DNA of 64,000 nt, taken from the NCBI RefSeq assembly GCF_009765835.1, contig NZ_LMUS01000006.1:1322438-1386437 (forward strand). The letters are read 5' to 3'. The notes under the pieces are model-generated. The model was not told the origin of the DNA, searched no databases, and worked only from the letters and a program-made list of their open reading frames with translations. This stretch comes from Granulicella sp. L56. GTDB taxonomy: Bacteria > Acidobacteriota > Terriglobia > Terriglobales > Acidobacteriaceae. This document shows, one piece after another, positions 28,079 to 35,319 of this stretch. Each line of letters begins with the position of its first letter. Position 1 is the first letter of the stretch. Made by a program: the position numbers and the translations under genes.

Positions 28079-29119
28079 CTAAACCTCTTCCTCTTGTGTC
28101 TGCTCGCGTGTCTGCTGACGTGTCTGTTCACCCTGCTGCGATGGCTTGGTCTGCCGGAGGCTGTAGATGGGATAGCTGTACGGAAGGACACGGGTGGTGA
28201 AGCTGACACGCGGGGAGTTCTGCAAAAATCGCTGCCGGATCCTGTCGGCGTTAGTGCTCTTGATCTCCCATGCCGCCTGAAGCGCCCTGTGTTCCAGTGA
28301 CGTATAAAGATGCTCTCCCTCGCGCAGCACCTCGAGATCGCGGGCAGTGCTGACGCTGCCTTTGGTGTCATACCGCTGGCTGGCGGCAAGGTATTCGAGA
28401 AAGTGATCGACACCGAGAGGCGTCATGGACGTAACACCACGCAAGCGGTCCGGAGGAAGAAAGCGGTTGAAGGAAGCCTTCGCCCGCGCCGAGTTGCTCT
28501 CTGTATCGGCGAGATAGATGAGTTCAAACTCACCGAGCGCCTCGAACAGCGGCTGGTACTGTTCGAGATAGCGTTCGAAGCGCGTGGCAGTGACCTGGCC
28601 TTCGTCGAAGAAGGTAAAGCGCGGGATGCCGGTATTGGAGACGAGGATGGGGAACCCATCGGAGAAGTACATCAACCGCCCGGCGTAGCTTCGGGGCAAC
28701 AACTCGGAACGGATGCCGCATTGGGTGGTGAAAAAATCGATCTTGCTGGCCTCATCTTCGAGCAGGTTGGTGTTTAAATTTGCGAGGATGAAGTCGAACA
28801 CCATGAGCCGTGACTTAATGTGTGCGTCGCCCTTGATACGGCGGTTCTGGGAATCGCGGCGACCCAATGCGGTATAGACCGGCTTCGAGGTCAGGTGATA
28901 GATATGGTGACCCCGGCCACACTCGATCACGCGGATGTGACGAAGGCGCGTCGCTTTTTCGAGAAAGCGTGTAGACAGAGCACCGCTCTCCCACTTCACA
29001 AAGTGACGGAACTGGCGACTCAGGAAATAACCGGAGTGAACGGCTATGAGATACAGGAAAGATGCCTCGCGTTCTAGATAGCCGACCGATTCGAGAGATG
29101 TTATTGGATCGTAATCCAT
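28079..29119 (-). CDS. Replication-relaxation-like protein (winged helix), copy 2
   Basis: The 346-residue protein opens with a winged-helix-like region (about 12-85): REASFLYLIAVHSGYFLSRQFRHFV, RFLEKATRLRHIRVIECGRGHHIYHLTSKPVY. The pattern of a first helix, an 'R-L-x-L' recognition region and a short wing fits the Replic_Relax family of plasmid and conjugative elements. The middle (100-215) alternates strands and helices like a nuclease-type core (GFPILVSNTGIPRFTFFDEGQVT). The end is a glutamine-rich tail (QQGEQTRQQTREQTQEEE). It starts 2 bases after the stop of the neighbouring gene of the same class, so the pair is translationally coupled. A role in replication or mobilisation is a family-level inference; there is no recognised HUH relaxase motif. 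Confidence 0.6.
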   Translation of the reverse strand: MDYDPITSLESVGYLEREASFLYLIAVHSGYFLSRQFRHFVKWESGALSTRFLEKATRLRHIRVIECGRGHHIYHLTSKPVYTALGRRDSQNRRIKGDAHIKSRLMVFDFILANLNTNLLEDEASKIDFFTTQCGIRSELLPRSYAGRLMYFSDGFPILVSNTGIPRFTFFDEGQVTATRFERYLEQYQPLFEALGEFELIYLADTESNSARAKASFNRFLPPDRLRGVTSMTPLGVDHFLEYLAASQRYDTKGSVSTARDLEVLREGEHLYTSLEHRALQAAWEIKSTNADRIRQRFLQNSPRVSFTTRVLPYSYPIYSLRQTKPSQQGEQTRQQTREQTQEEEV

Positions 29120-29121
29120 AG

Positions 29122-30162
29122 CTATAGCTCCAGAATGTTCTCCATGAGGTGGGAATCGTCCTCGATCTTCGCGGTGAGGGTGGCGCGGTCGGAGGCCGAG
29201 GCATAGTTGCGGAAACCGGCCTGAGCCTTCGAGCGCAGGTGCCCGGCATGATAGGCAGCGGTCAAAACTTCGATGTCCTCGTGCCCGGTGCGTGAACCCT
29301 GATCTATATCCTGACTCGCTTCGCGGGGCAGGTCGTAGTCGATGCGGGCATCGGGGATCTGAATCTTTCCATCGACAAACGGCAGCTCGAACCGCTCGGC
29401 AATCTGCTGCTTGATCTCAGCCATGTCACGCTTCGGGTCGGCCTTACGCTCGGCGTAGATGGCTTTCTGGACTTGAGACTTAATCTCGTAGTCGAGCTTT
29501 ACTCGGAGATTGCTGCCGCCGTTGCCCTCAATGCGCTCCGCCTCTTTCCGGTAGGCACGGTAAATCTGCGAATCGTGTTCGATCTCGCGCGGCTTGACCA
29601 GACCGGCGTAGACCTTCTGGCCTGGAGGTAGGTCGCCCTGCTTGATCAGCAGGCTGCGACCGACCTTCGTGAGCGTGGCCACTTCTACACGCTCGATGGT
29701 GCGGCGCCGCCCATCGCGGCGTAGGTTGACGGGGGCTGTTTCGACAAGCCCCTTGTCGCGGAGGTACTTCAGATCGTTCTCCAGCGGACGGGCTTTACCG
29801 TTGTAAAGCGTCTCGCGAAGGTCCGCTGTGCGGACGACGCGGAAGCGTCCAGCTTCACGCAGGAGATGCTTTTCCTCCGGGCGCAGTTCCAGACCGACGA
29901 TGTTGCTGGCGGTCCGAGCCGGACGGCGCGGGTCCGGCGAAACAACAGGACGGCGGCGCTCGCGCGGCACGTCCTGCGTGGGTTCATTGCGTCTGCGCTC
30001 AGTAGGCAACTGGGCTCTGCGGCCGTCGGTGGAACGCTTCTCCAGAGACTTTAGGCGATGGAGAATGGGATTGTCGGGCAATTTGCGCCCAGGAGTCCGC
30101 GCATCAGCGGGGACGGGTTCGTCGCGGCGACGAGGAATGTCCTGAGGAATATCCAGCCTCAT
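29122..30162 (-). CDS. Replication-relaxation-like protein (winged helix), copy 1
   Basis: The 346-residue product has a basic, arginine/proline-rich unstructured N-terminus (1-85). A winged helix follows at about 95-185 (EEKHLLREAGRFRVVRTADL, NDLKYLRDKGLVETA). The C-terminal region contains IEHDSQIYRAYRKEAERIE, IPDARIDYDL and the conserved-looking EVLTAAYHAGHLRSKAQAGF, which recall the restriction-endonuclease-like part of Replic_Relax proteins (PDA acid, then E, then K). It lies 2 bases upstream of the second copy. Possible jobs are origin binding with the iterons at 27804 or DNA processing at oriT. The family link is by pattern recognition, so moderately sure; the enzymatic activity is unproven. 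Confidence 0.58.
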   Translation of the reverse strand: MRLDIPQDIPRRRDEPVPADARTPGRKLPDNPILHRLKSLEKRSTDGRRAQLPTERRRNEPTQDVPRERRRPVVSPDPRRPARTASNIVGLELRPEEKHLLREAGRFRVVRTADLRETLYNGKARPLENDLKYLRDKGLVETAPVNLRRDGRRRTIERVEVATLTKVGRSLLIKQGDLPPGQKVYAGLVKPREIEHDSQIYRAYRKEAERIEGNGGSNLRVKLDYEIKSQVQKAIYAERKADPKRDMAEIKQQIAERFELPFVDGKIQIPDARIDYDLPREASQDIDQGSRTGHEDIEVLTAAYHAGHLRSKAQAGFRNYASASDRATLTAKIEDDSHLMENILEL

Positions 30163-30164
30163 GC

Positions 30165-30455
30165 TTACTCTCCACCTTGTCCAGGTTCCGCAGGAGTGGT
30201 CGTAAACTCCATCGAGGTCTGAGTCGTCACGGGCTTTGCGGCAGACTTTTTCGGTCGCTCCACGGCAGGGGAAGGCAAGACGGTTTCGTCAGAAACCGGA
30301 AGAGGCTTCGGTCCGTGGCCGACGACACGACGCACGTAGTAGTCGGCCACGCATGTGAAGCGGTTCATCTCTTTCTCGGCGGCCTCCCGCAACTTGCGGA
30401 TCTTTGTGGCAAGGTCGGGTGTGCGCTCCATATATTGGTCCTCGCTCTGCATCAT
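30165..30455 (-). CDS. Small hypothetical element protein
   Basis: The 96-residue product begins MMQSEDQYMERTPDLATKIRKLREAAEKEMNR. The first 60 residues are mostly helical with charged heptad-like spacing (short coiled coil), followed by FTCVADYYVRRVVGHG and a disordered proline/threonine tail. No family recognised. ATG 30455 overlaps the stop of the upstream membrane protein gene by one base (TAATG) and has GAGGAGG 8 bases upstream, so translation is coupled. It lies 2 bases before the first replication-relaxation gene and belongs to the same operon. Confidence 0.6.
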   Translation of the reverse strand: MMQSEDQYMERTPDLATKIRKLREAAEKEMNRFTCVADYYVRRVVGHGPKPLPVSDETVLPSPAVERPKKSAAKPVTTQTSMEFTTTPAEPGQGGE

Positions 30456-30760
30456 TACTGTTCCTCCTCTTCTCCGAATTGTTTGAGGATCTCTTCGGAC
30501 AACTCGCTCTGACCGGTGTGAATCTCCTGGTCGAGATGGCGGAGCTTGCGTCCTGTATCGCGGAGAAAGAACTTGCGCTCGATCCAGACGGTGAGGCCGA
30601 GCAGATTTGCAAAGAGCAGAGCGCAATAAAGCGCGATGCTCTGAAGCTCGTTGTGGAGGATGAAGCTGCGCCACGGAGTGAGGAAGCGCAGCGCATGGCT
30701 CAACCAGAAGCCGAGCGCGAGAAAGATCAGTGTGGCGACGAAGACGGCGTTGGCGATCAT
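30455..30760 (-). CDS. Small two-helix membrane protein of the element
   Basis: The 101-residue product has two predicted transmembrane segments (about 4-24, IANAVFVATLIFLALGFWL, and 40-60, SIALYCALLFANLLGLTVW). An intracellular coiled-coil-like, very acidic tail ends in QFGEEEEQ. No family recognised; small proteins of this kind occur in conjugation operons. ATG 30760 has AAAGGAA 4 bases upstream. It is followed without gap by the 96-residue gene. Confidence 0.6.
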   Translation of the reverse strand: MIANAVFVATLIFLALGFWLSHALRFLTPWRSFILHNELQSIALYCALLFANLLGLTVWIERKFFLRDTGRKLRHLDQEIHTGQSELSEEILKQFGEEEEQ

Positions 30761-30848
30761 CAGTTTCCTTTCTGCCGCGTGGAAGAGCGGCCTGTCAGAA
30801 CAAAGAGCGGAGAGGCGTTAGCCTCTCCGCAAAAGAGGACGAATGGCT

Positions 30849-31247
30849 TTAGCCGTCCTCGCCCTCGTCGACGCCAACCGAGGGACAATCCATCCTGCGG
30901 ACCTGTGTCGCATGAACCTCGTATGCAGGGTGCTTGTCTGTGATCGTCTTGCCCGCAACGACTACCGGCCGATCGTAGTGCGAGATATGCAACTGGCCTT
31001 CGATCTCGACATAGTCACCCTGCTTCATTCCTCTGGTGTAGCCGCAGAAGAAAGGGCCGGGGCAGATGATTCGGTACCAGGCCGTCCAGGGACGCCACTC
31101 ATTGGCGGCTTTCCTCCAGATGCCGGACTCGATGCATAGCGTTAATACAGCGAAGGCATCATTCGTGATTCCGTCCGAGGAGGGGACTTCGGCATCGCTG
31201 CCAAGGAAGCCTCTAAGTTTAAGTGTGTTCTCAAAGAGTGCGCTCAT
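30849..31247 (-). CDS. Single-stranded DNA-binding protein-like (SSB paralogue)
   Basis: The 132-residue protein shows the OB-fold outline of SSB: FENTLKLRGFLGSDAEV at the start, FAVLTLCIES (strand 2), WYRIICPGPF in place of WHRIVAFGK, and KQGDYVEIEGQLHISHYD, the strand corresponding to KGDYVEIEGEL in the neighbouring SSB. The acidic tail (SVGVDEGEDG) is short and lacks a DDDIPF tip. ATG 31247 has GGGAGG 7 bases upstream; longer open sequence before it overlaps the next gene. It is 31 bases downstream of a second, more typical ssb. Element-borne SSBs protect single strands made in transfer or replication. Confidence 0.75.
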   Translation of the reverse strand: MSALFENTLKLRGFLGSDAEVPSSDGITNDAFAVLTLCIESGIWRKAANEWRPWTAWYRIICPGPFFCGYTRGMKQGDYVEIEGQLHISHYDRPVVVAGKTITDKHPAYEVHATQVRRMDCPSVGVDEGEDG

Positions 31248-31278
31248 CGTTGCACCTCCCGAGGGAGGACAACGCGGC

Positions 31279-31692
31279 CTAAGCCGCGTCATCCTCCGTG
31301 ATGGGCTCGGCGTCGAGGTTCTCGGGCCGTGAGTTCTCAGGCTGAGCCAGCTTCCTGACGATGCTGGCGCGTATCTCCCAGCCCCGGCGCTTGACGGTCG
31401 CTTTCTTCTTGTCGTCGCCGACCTCAGCATCGAACTCGGTGCTGCGCAGCTCGCCTTCGATCTCGACGTAGTCGCCCTTCCTGAGGTTCTTTGCGTAGTC
31501 GGCGGCTTTGCCGAAGGCGACGATGCGGTGCCACTCGGTGTGGTTCACCCACTGCTGCGTCTGCTTGTCCTTGTAACCGGACTTGGTGGCCAGTGACAGG
31601 ACGGTGAAGGTATTCTGCTGTTTGGTTGCGAAGCTCTCGGCGTCCTTGCCGGTGAAGCCTTTCAGAGTGACTTTGTTTTCGTAGAGTGCCAT
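31279..31692 (-). CDS. ssb: Single-stranded DNA-binding protein
   Basis: The 137-residue product contains an OB-fold typical of SSB: NKVTLKGFTGKDAES, NTFTVLSLATKSGYKD, EWHRIVAFGKAADYAKN and KGDYVEIEGELRSTEFD, ending in an acidic tail ITEDDAA. The usual DDDIPF protein-interaction tip is missing. It binds ssDNA, probably in replication or conjugative transfer of the element rather than as the chromosomal SSB. ATG 31692 has CAAGGAG 6 bases upstream. It directly follows leader copy 1 (31730-31950), a sequence repeated ahead of the DNA methylase gene. Confidence 0.88.
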   Translation of the reverse strand: MALYENKVTLKGFTGKDAESFATKQQNTFTVLSLATKSGYKDKQTQQWVNHTEWHRIVAFGKAADYAKNLRKGDYVEIEGELRSTEFDAEVGDDKKKATVKRRGWEIRASIVRKLAQPENSRPENLDAEPITEDDAA

Positions 31693-31729
31693 GGTGTTTC
31701 TCCTTGTTTGTATTTGCCCGGATTGCCCT

Positions 31730-31950
31730 CGGGACACTCCTGCGCGAAGCGACGCGAGGTGCCCCGCTCCCAAGTGCCGAGATGTGCTTTCTGCGGAGGC
31801 TCCGAAGAAAAAATCTCGCCCGTAATTTGGGCCGCAGCCGCAGGGAGATTTTTTCTTTGGAAACCCAGACCCGCAGGGCGCACGCAGGGCGAAGCAGAAC
31901 ATCGACGTGCCGCAGGGCGCGGGACAAGCACCGAAGCGAGTGACCGAGGG
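31730..31950 (-). promoter_or_regulatory. Repeated leader, copy 1 (ahead of ssb)
   Basis: This 220-base stretch resembles 34037-34235. Shared blocks in the same order on the plus strand include CGGGACAC, CGCGAAGCGACGCGAGG (one base differs), CTCCCAAG, a TGTGC-TT segment, a hairpin, then AAACCC, CCGC-AGGGCG, GAAGCAGAAC, CCGCAGGGCG and CCGAAGC. In this copy the hairpin is GAAAAAATCTC (31807-31817) with GAGATTTTTTC (31845-31855), a perfect 11-bp stem whose T-run would act as a terminator in the minus direction. This suggests an attenuation or antitermination leader common to two genes of the element. Confidence 0.65.
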
Positions 31951-32281
31951 TGAGGAGGGAAAATACGGGAGAGGTGGCGCTTTACGGAAACACCTGCCTG
32001 AAGGGCATCTATATAAGATAAGGATGCCGTCGCAATCAGGAGACACCCCACCCTTGCTCTGCCATGGTTCCGGCGGCAAAAGCAGAGAGGGGATGACCAT
32101 GTTGCCGGATGGTCCGCATCGTCTTCCGTGCTCCGCCATGCGAAGGACCTGTCTTTGGAAGACGGAGTCCAAGGCGATATGTACCGTTCCAGTTCGGAGG
32201 CGGTCTGGGGAAGAAGTAGATCAGCTCCTATATATAGTTGGGAAGTATGCGTCAGTATCGTCTGAGCACCTGCCTGCTGGC
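31951..32281. other. Non-coding stretch with AT-rich promoter-like sites
   Basis: No gene is supported in either strand. Two AT-rich patches, CTATATAAGATAAGG (about 32009-32023) and CTATATATAG (about 32229-32238), are possible -10 regions for minus-strand transcription of the ssb operon, which starts with leader copy 1. Nothing else is recognisable. Confidence 0.45.
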
Positions 32282-32620
32282 TCATCGGAAACTCCCGTTG
32301 CCGAGCGCCTTGTAACGGGGACCATCGGCGGCCAGCTTGCCGCGATACTCGACCAGGGTGTAATCGTCAGGAAATCCCTGAAGTCGCTCGCACTCACGCG
32401 GCGTCAATCGACGCACGGCCATCTGAGATGTCATCACACCATCGATACGTCCGCCTTCGCCTCCGCGTTGCAGGATTCCCGTTATATCGGTACAAGCAGT
32501 AAGTTCTTCAGGCCACGCGACGGCCTGATCTTGCAAAGCTCCAGTAGTCGAGCCGTCGTCTGCCATCCGTGTCCTCCTCTCTGCCTGTTCGGTATAGTGT
32601 GGTGGTTGGGCCTGCCGCAA
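32282..32620 (-). pseudogene. C-terminal fragment of a C5-cytosine DNA methyltransferase
   Basis: The frame contains RRLTPRECERLQGFPDDYT and RYKALGN, matching methyltransferase motifs IX-X (target recognition border and the final GNS motif). Catalytic motifs I (FxGxG), IV (PCQ) and VI (ENV) are missing. The frame ends in GNGSFR instead of GNSMAVP and opens at a TTG without ribosome site. About 110 of the usual 350-400 residues are left. It is a remnant of an element-borne dcm-type enzyme and not expected to work, lying directly downstream of the pilin gene. Confidence 0.78.
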
Positions 32621-32625
32621 GAGGA

Positions 32626-32958
32626 CTACGACGGGAATAGCCAGGCCATGAAGTTAACCGCGCCGATCGCCATGCCGATGCCGAAGACGATGCCGGCGAG
32701 GGTCTTCTTCGATTGGCCCTCGCCGTAGGCGAACATCAGACCGCCGACCACAATCGCCACCAGGCTGAGCCCTTGCGCGATCGTGCCGGTAAAGGCGGTC
32801 TTGAGGACGCCCACGGCGTTGTCCCATGGATCGCTGCCGGTGCTTTGTGCGTAGACAGGCAATGCCGCGAGGAACATCAACGGTGGTACCGCCCATCTCC
32901 GGTACCGCATGAACACTCGCCGGAGAGGTGGTCTTTTGGTGGGAAGAATGAATTGCAT
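32626..32958 (-). CDS. VirB2/TrbC-like conjugative pilin subunit
   Basis: The 110-residue protein has a long signal (FMRYRRWAVPPLMFLAALPVYAQ) followed by two hydrophobic segments (about 60-82 and 86-108: LSLVAIVVGGLMFAYGEG, LAGIVFGIGMAIGAVNFMAWLF). The glycine-rich hairpin with polar SKKT turn is the VirB2/TrbC pilin pattern. The mature pilin would start near residue 40 and assemble in the inner membrane. ATG 32958 has AAAGGAG 6 bases upstream. It is the only other recognised mating-channel gene in the window besides the broken coupling ATPase; the genes that normally follow (VirB3, VirB4 and so on) are not present. Confidence 0.75.
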   Translation of the reverse strand: MQFILPTKRPPLRRVFMRYRRWAVPPLMFLAALPVYAQSTGSDPWDNAVGVLKTAFTGTIAQGLSLVAIVVGGLMFAYGEGQSKKTLAGIVFGIGMAIGAVNFMAWLFPS

Positions 32959-33039
32959 AATCTGCTCCTTTCGTTTTTCCGGCGAGTAGGTACTCCCCGT
33001 TCGAACCTCTGGAGCGAAGGTAAGCGAGAAATGAGGGGT

Positions 33040-33102
33040 CGATTATTGCTTTTTTTGACCGATCATTGCATCCAGAGCAATAATCCAGAGCCACAGTTTG
33101 TG
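33040..33102. repeat. Operator-like sequence, inverted copy A
   Basis: About 63 bases nearly identical, in opposite orientation, to 34866-34928. The core holds GATTATTGCT, TTTTTTGACC, GATCATTGCATCCAG and AGCAATAATC; the two outer 10-mers are perfect inverted repeats of each other (33041-33050 and 33076-33085). A further shared part at the far end contains TTTGTGG. It lies 80 bases upstream of the pilin gene, so it may hold its promoter and a repressor site. Confidence 0.75.
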
Positions 33103-33281
33103 GCGCTTGAGGCACAGGTGGGGAGCAGAAGTTCATGCGTGTTTATCGCGCCATCAGGCGCAGAGATGGGCATTCCAACCATGATGGGCAAAGAATCCGC
33201 GGGCACGCCGTGGGTCAAGGCCGGAGTATTACGACTCAGAGCAATGGCTCGCCTTGAGGCACTGCGGGGATGCGGGCAACA

Positions 33282-33995
33282 TCACACCCGCGTGGGAATG
33301 CCGGAAGATCGCTTTTGAGCGACCCTCTGGTGGACTCTTATTAAGCGATCACTGGCGTGCTGGAAATATGCATCGTCCATCTCTATGCCGATGTACTTGC
33401 GGCCTGTGAGCGCTGCAGCGGCACATGTGCTTCCGCTTCCCGCGAACGGATCGAGTACGGTCTCACCTTGAAGAGTGAAGGTGCGAATGAGTGGTACCAG
33501 TGCCGGTATCGGCTTTTGCGTGGGATGGAGCTTATTGCCGCTGTAGGACATCTCCATCACATCGCCAAGCGGCTGCTTCGGCAGTGGCGGCCTGCCCTTG
33601 GCCAGCAGGAATGCCTGCTCGTGCTGATAGCGGAGGAACCTGCTCTTCGAGCTGTAGCTCTTACGAAAGACAATGTGTCCGACCGGATGAAAACCAGCTT
33701 TGCGCCACGCTGCGAAGAAGGCATCGATCTTCGTCCACCCGTAGAACATCACAGCTATGCGATCCTGCTTGAGTACCCGATACGCTTCTGCCATCGCGGG
33801 TTTGAGCCAGGTGTCATCGACATCGTTCTGAATCGTGCGTCCTGTGCGGTCGCGATAGTTCACGAGATACGGTGGGTCGGTGAGGATGAAATCGACGCTG
33901 TTCGCTGGCATCTGCCGCATCACGTCAATGCAGTTGCCATGAACGATCTGGTTGGTTAACTTGCTTTGTGTAGAAACTACGTTCGTGGTTGCCAT
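33282..33995 (-). CDS. DNA adenine/cytosine-N4 methyltransferase, beta-class
   Basis: The 237-residue protein has motif IV DPPY (residues 41-44 region, ILTDPPYLVNY) ahead of motif I (LDPFAGSGSTCAAAALTGRKYIGIE, near the C-terminus), the beta-class order found in N6-adenine and N4-cytosine enzymes such as CcrM and many phage or plasmid orphan methylases. A loop HEQAFLLAKGRP precedes HPTQKP, also family-typical. No restriction endonuclease partner is adjacent, so it is likely an orphan protecting or marking the element. ATG 33995 has AAAGGAG 9 bases upstream; extending the frame into leader copy 2 gives non-conserved text. The recognised base cannot be predicted. Confidence 0.88.
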   Translation of the reverse strand: MATTNVVSTQSKLTNQIVHGNCIDVMRQMPANSVDFILTDPPYLVNYRDRTGRTIQNDVDDTWLKPAMAEAYRVLKQDRIAVMFYGWTKIDAFFAAWRKAGFHPVGHIVFRKSYSSKSRFLRYQHEQAFLLAKGRPPLPKQPLGDVMEMSYSGNKLHPTQKPIPALVPLIRTFTLQGETVLDPFAGSGSTCAAAALTGRKYIGIEMDDAYFQHASDRLIRVHQRVAQKRSSGIPTRV

Positions 33996-34036
33996 CTCTG
34001 AAATCTCCTTTTTGGTCCCATGTCTCTGAAGGCGAC

Positions 34037-34235
34037 CGGGACACACCACGCGAAGCGATGCGAGGGGTCCGCCTCCCAAGGCAAGCGTGTGCATTTTCGG
34101 AAGGTTCGGGAAATCTTTTGCGTTCGTTGCATAAAGATTTACTGAAAGCCGAAACCCGCGAGGGCGGCTGTCAAGCCGAAGCAGAACCCGCGCAGTCCGC
34201 AGGGCGGCGGTTAAGACCCGAAGCAGTGTCCGGAC
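34037..34235 (-). promoter_or_regulatory. Repeated leader, copy 2 (ahead of DNA methylase)
   Basis: This segment is the second copy of the leader at 31730-31950, with CGGGACAC, CGCGAAGCGATGCGAGG, CTCCCAAG, then hairpin AAATCTTT (34111-34118)/AAAGATTT (34133-34140), then AAACCCGCG, AGGGCGG, GCCGAAGCAGAACCC, CCGCAGGGCGG, ACCCGAAGC. The stem differs in sequence from copy 1 but keeps position and A/T character, so structure seems to be maintained. It lies 42 bases upstream of the methylase start, like copy 1 before ssb (38 bases). Confidence 0.65.
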
Positions 34236-34349
34236 GATGAAAGAGCGGTGGGATCATCAACTCGAGATAAGAGCGGAAATCACGGGAGGTATATCACAGA
34301 GAACTTTGCGCTGATGATTTATGACGTGAATCGGATGGGGCTGATGTCG

Positions 34350-34793
34350 CTATTGAATGGTGCTGGCTCCTCCGCCGCGTAACATGGCTGCGACTGCAGT
34401 AACCTGGCGGATGACATCCTCTGGCAGCACTCGCGCGATGGGCTGGGCAGCTTCGATCTCTTCCTGAGGGGGAACTAAAATTTCCTCATCTTCGCAGTCG
34501 CTCACATCATTTGATCGCAGCAAATCGAGAAAGTCAGCTTTGTCCTCTGGAGAGGAGAAGGAGAACAGCAACTCGTAGGCGTTCGCTTCCGGGTCGCCTA
34601 TAAGTGCCAGCATGCGTGTATCGGTCATTTGGGCATATGCGAAGAGGTAGCCGATGGACTCGGTTGCCCGAGCATAATCCTCCGGATCATCCCTGCGCAG
34701 GAATTCGATGAGAACGATCCAGTCATCTTCGTCTTGCCAGTAAGGCGGGACTGGAGGTGTACTGCCTGGCGGCGGTATGGGTGTGCTGCTCAT
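34350..34793 (-). CDS. Acidic hypothetical protein
   Basis: The 147-residue protein opens with a proline-rich stretch (PIPPPGSTPPVPPYW), then about 90 residues of alpha/beta text with many acidic residues (WIVLIEFLRRDDPEDYARATES, ALIGDPEANAYELLFSF, DVSDCEDEEILVPPQEEIEAA) and a helix at the end. Net charge is strongly negative, like DNA mimics or chaperone-type element proteins, but no family is recognised. The start has no clear ribosome site upstream; the leader contains the operator-like copy B about 75 bases before it. It lies between the methylase and the excisionase-like gene (divergent). Confidence 0.55.
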   Translation of the reverse strand: MSSTPIPPPGSTPPVPPYWQDEDDWIVLIEFLRRDDPEDYARATESIGYLFAYAQMTDTRMLALIGDPEANAYELLFSFSSPEDKADFLDLLRSNDVSDCEDEEILVPPQEEIEAAQPIARVLPEDVIRQVTAVAAMLRGGGASTIQ

Positions 34794-34865
34794 CGGTTGA
34801 GACGATCATCGCGCAGAGCCCTCCCGCAATCAAGCAGTCTGGTTCAAAAAGTGTGGCTGGGATGC

Positions 34866-34928
34866 GACAAAAGTGTGGTTCGGATTATTGCTCTGGATGG
34901 AATGATCGGTCAAAAAAAGCAATAATCG
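34866..34928. repeat. Operator-like sequence, inverted copy B
   Basis: Reverse complement of 33040-33102 with few changes: TGTGGTTCGGATTATTGCT, CTGGATGGAATGATCGG, TCAAAAAAAGCAATAATCG. The 10-mers GATTATTGCT and AGCAATAATC are again a perfect inverted pair inside the copy. A direct pair AAAAGTGTGG (about 34848 and 34870) lies just beside or within it. It sits between the divergent genes 34793 (minus) and 35036 (plus), a natural spot for a shared operator. Confidence 0.75.
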
Positions 34929-35035
34929 GACCCTGAATTTCGACCTATCGTCTGGCTATAGGCACTACGAAGTGCGATTGACCGCAGTTCTAACTCGCAC
35001 GAATGCCAGAAAGATGTGCCGATAGGAGGCGGTGA

Positions 35036-35245
35036 ATGCAGCCACAAGATGACGATCAGATGAAAAGGGCCGAGATCTTCGAACCTTTACTGGACAGCCA
35101 GCAGGCTGCGGAACTGATGCATGTGCATCCGGAGACAGTAAAGCGGCGGGCGCGGCGGGGAGAGATCCCCGGCCTGAAATTCGGGAAGCTGTGGCGTTTC
35201 CGCGCCTCCGGCCTGGAGCAATACGTGCGCAATTTAATGCAATAA
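35036..35245 (+). CDS. Excisionase-family helix-turn-helix protein
   Basis: The 69-residue protein contains the HTH_17/excisionase pattern LLDSQQAAELMHVHPETVKRRARRGEIPGLKFGKLWRF, i.e. a winged helix with recognition segment PETVKRRAR and a wing GLKFGKLWRF. Such small proteins bend DNA at att sites or regulate integrases. ATG 35036 has AGGAGG 7 bases upstream. It is followed by the integrase gene on the same strand after 74 bases, a usual xis-int pairing. A regulator of transfer genes is the alternative. Confidence 0.82.
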   Translation: MQPQDDDQMKRAEIFEPLLDSQQAAELMHVHPETVKRRARRGEIPGLKFGKLWRFRASGLEQYVRNLMQ

Positions 35246-35319
35246 TTCGCGACCTCAGCCGCTGAAAATATGGCACCATCAAACTCAGCGGTCTGTGGCC
35301 AACGAAACGGGAGGAATTC

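Noticed and set aside
27856-28413. Reading the GTAC repeat and hairpin as part of a protein gene on the minus strand
   Set aside because: The repeat period is 22-23 bases and shifts frame at each unit. No conserved peptide repeat results, and the frame overlaps the replication-relaxation gene.
32713-33318. Plus-strand frame of about 200 codons over the pilin gene and operator copy A
   Set aside because: It is antisense to the pilin gene, which has a strong ribosome site and signal peptide, and it crosses a repeat; no motif is recognisable.
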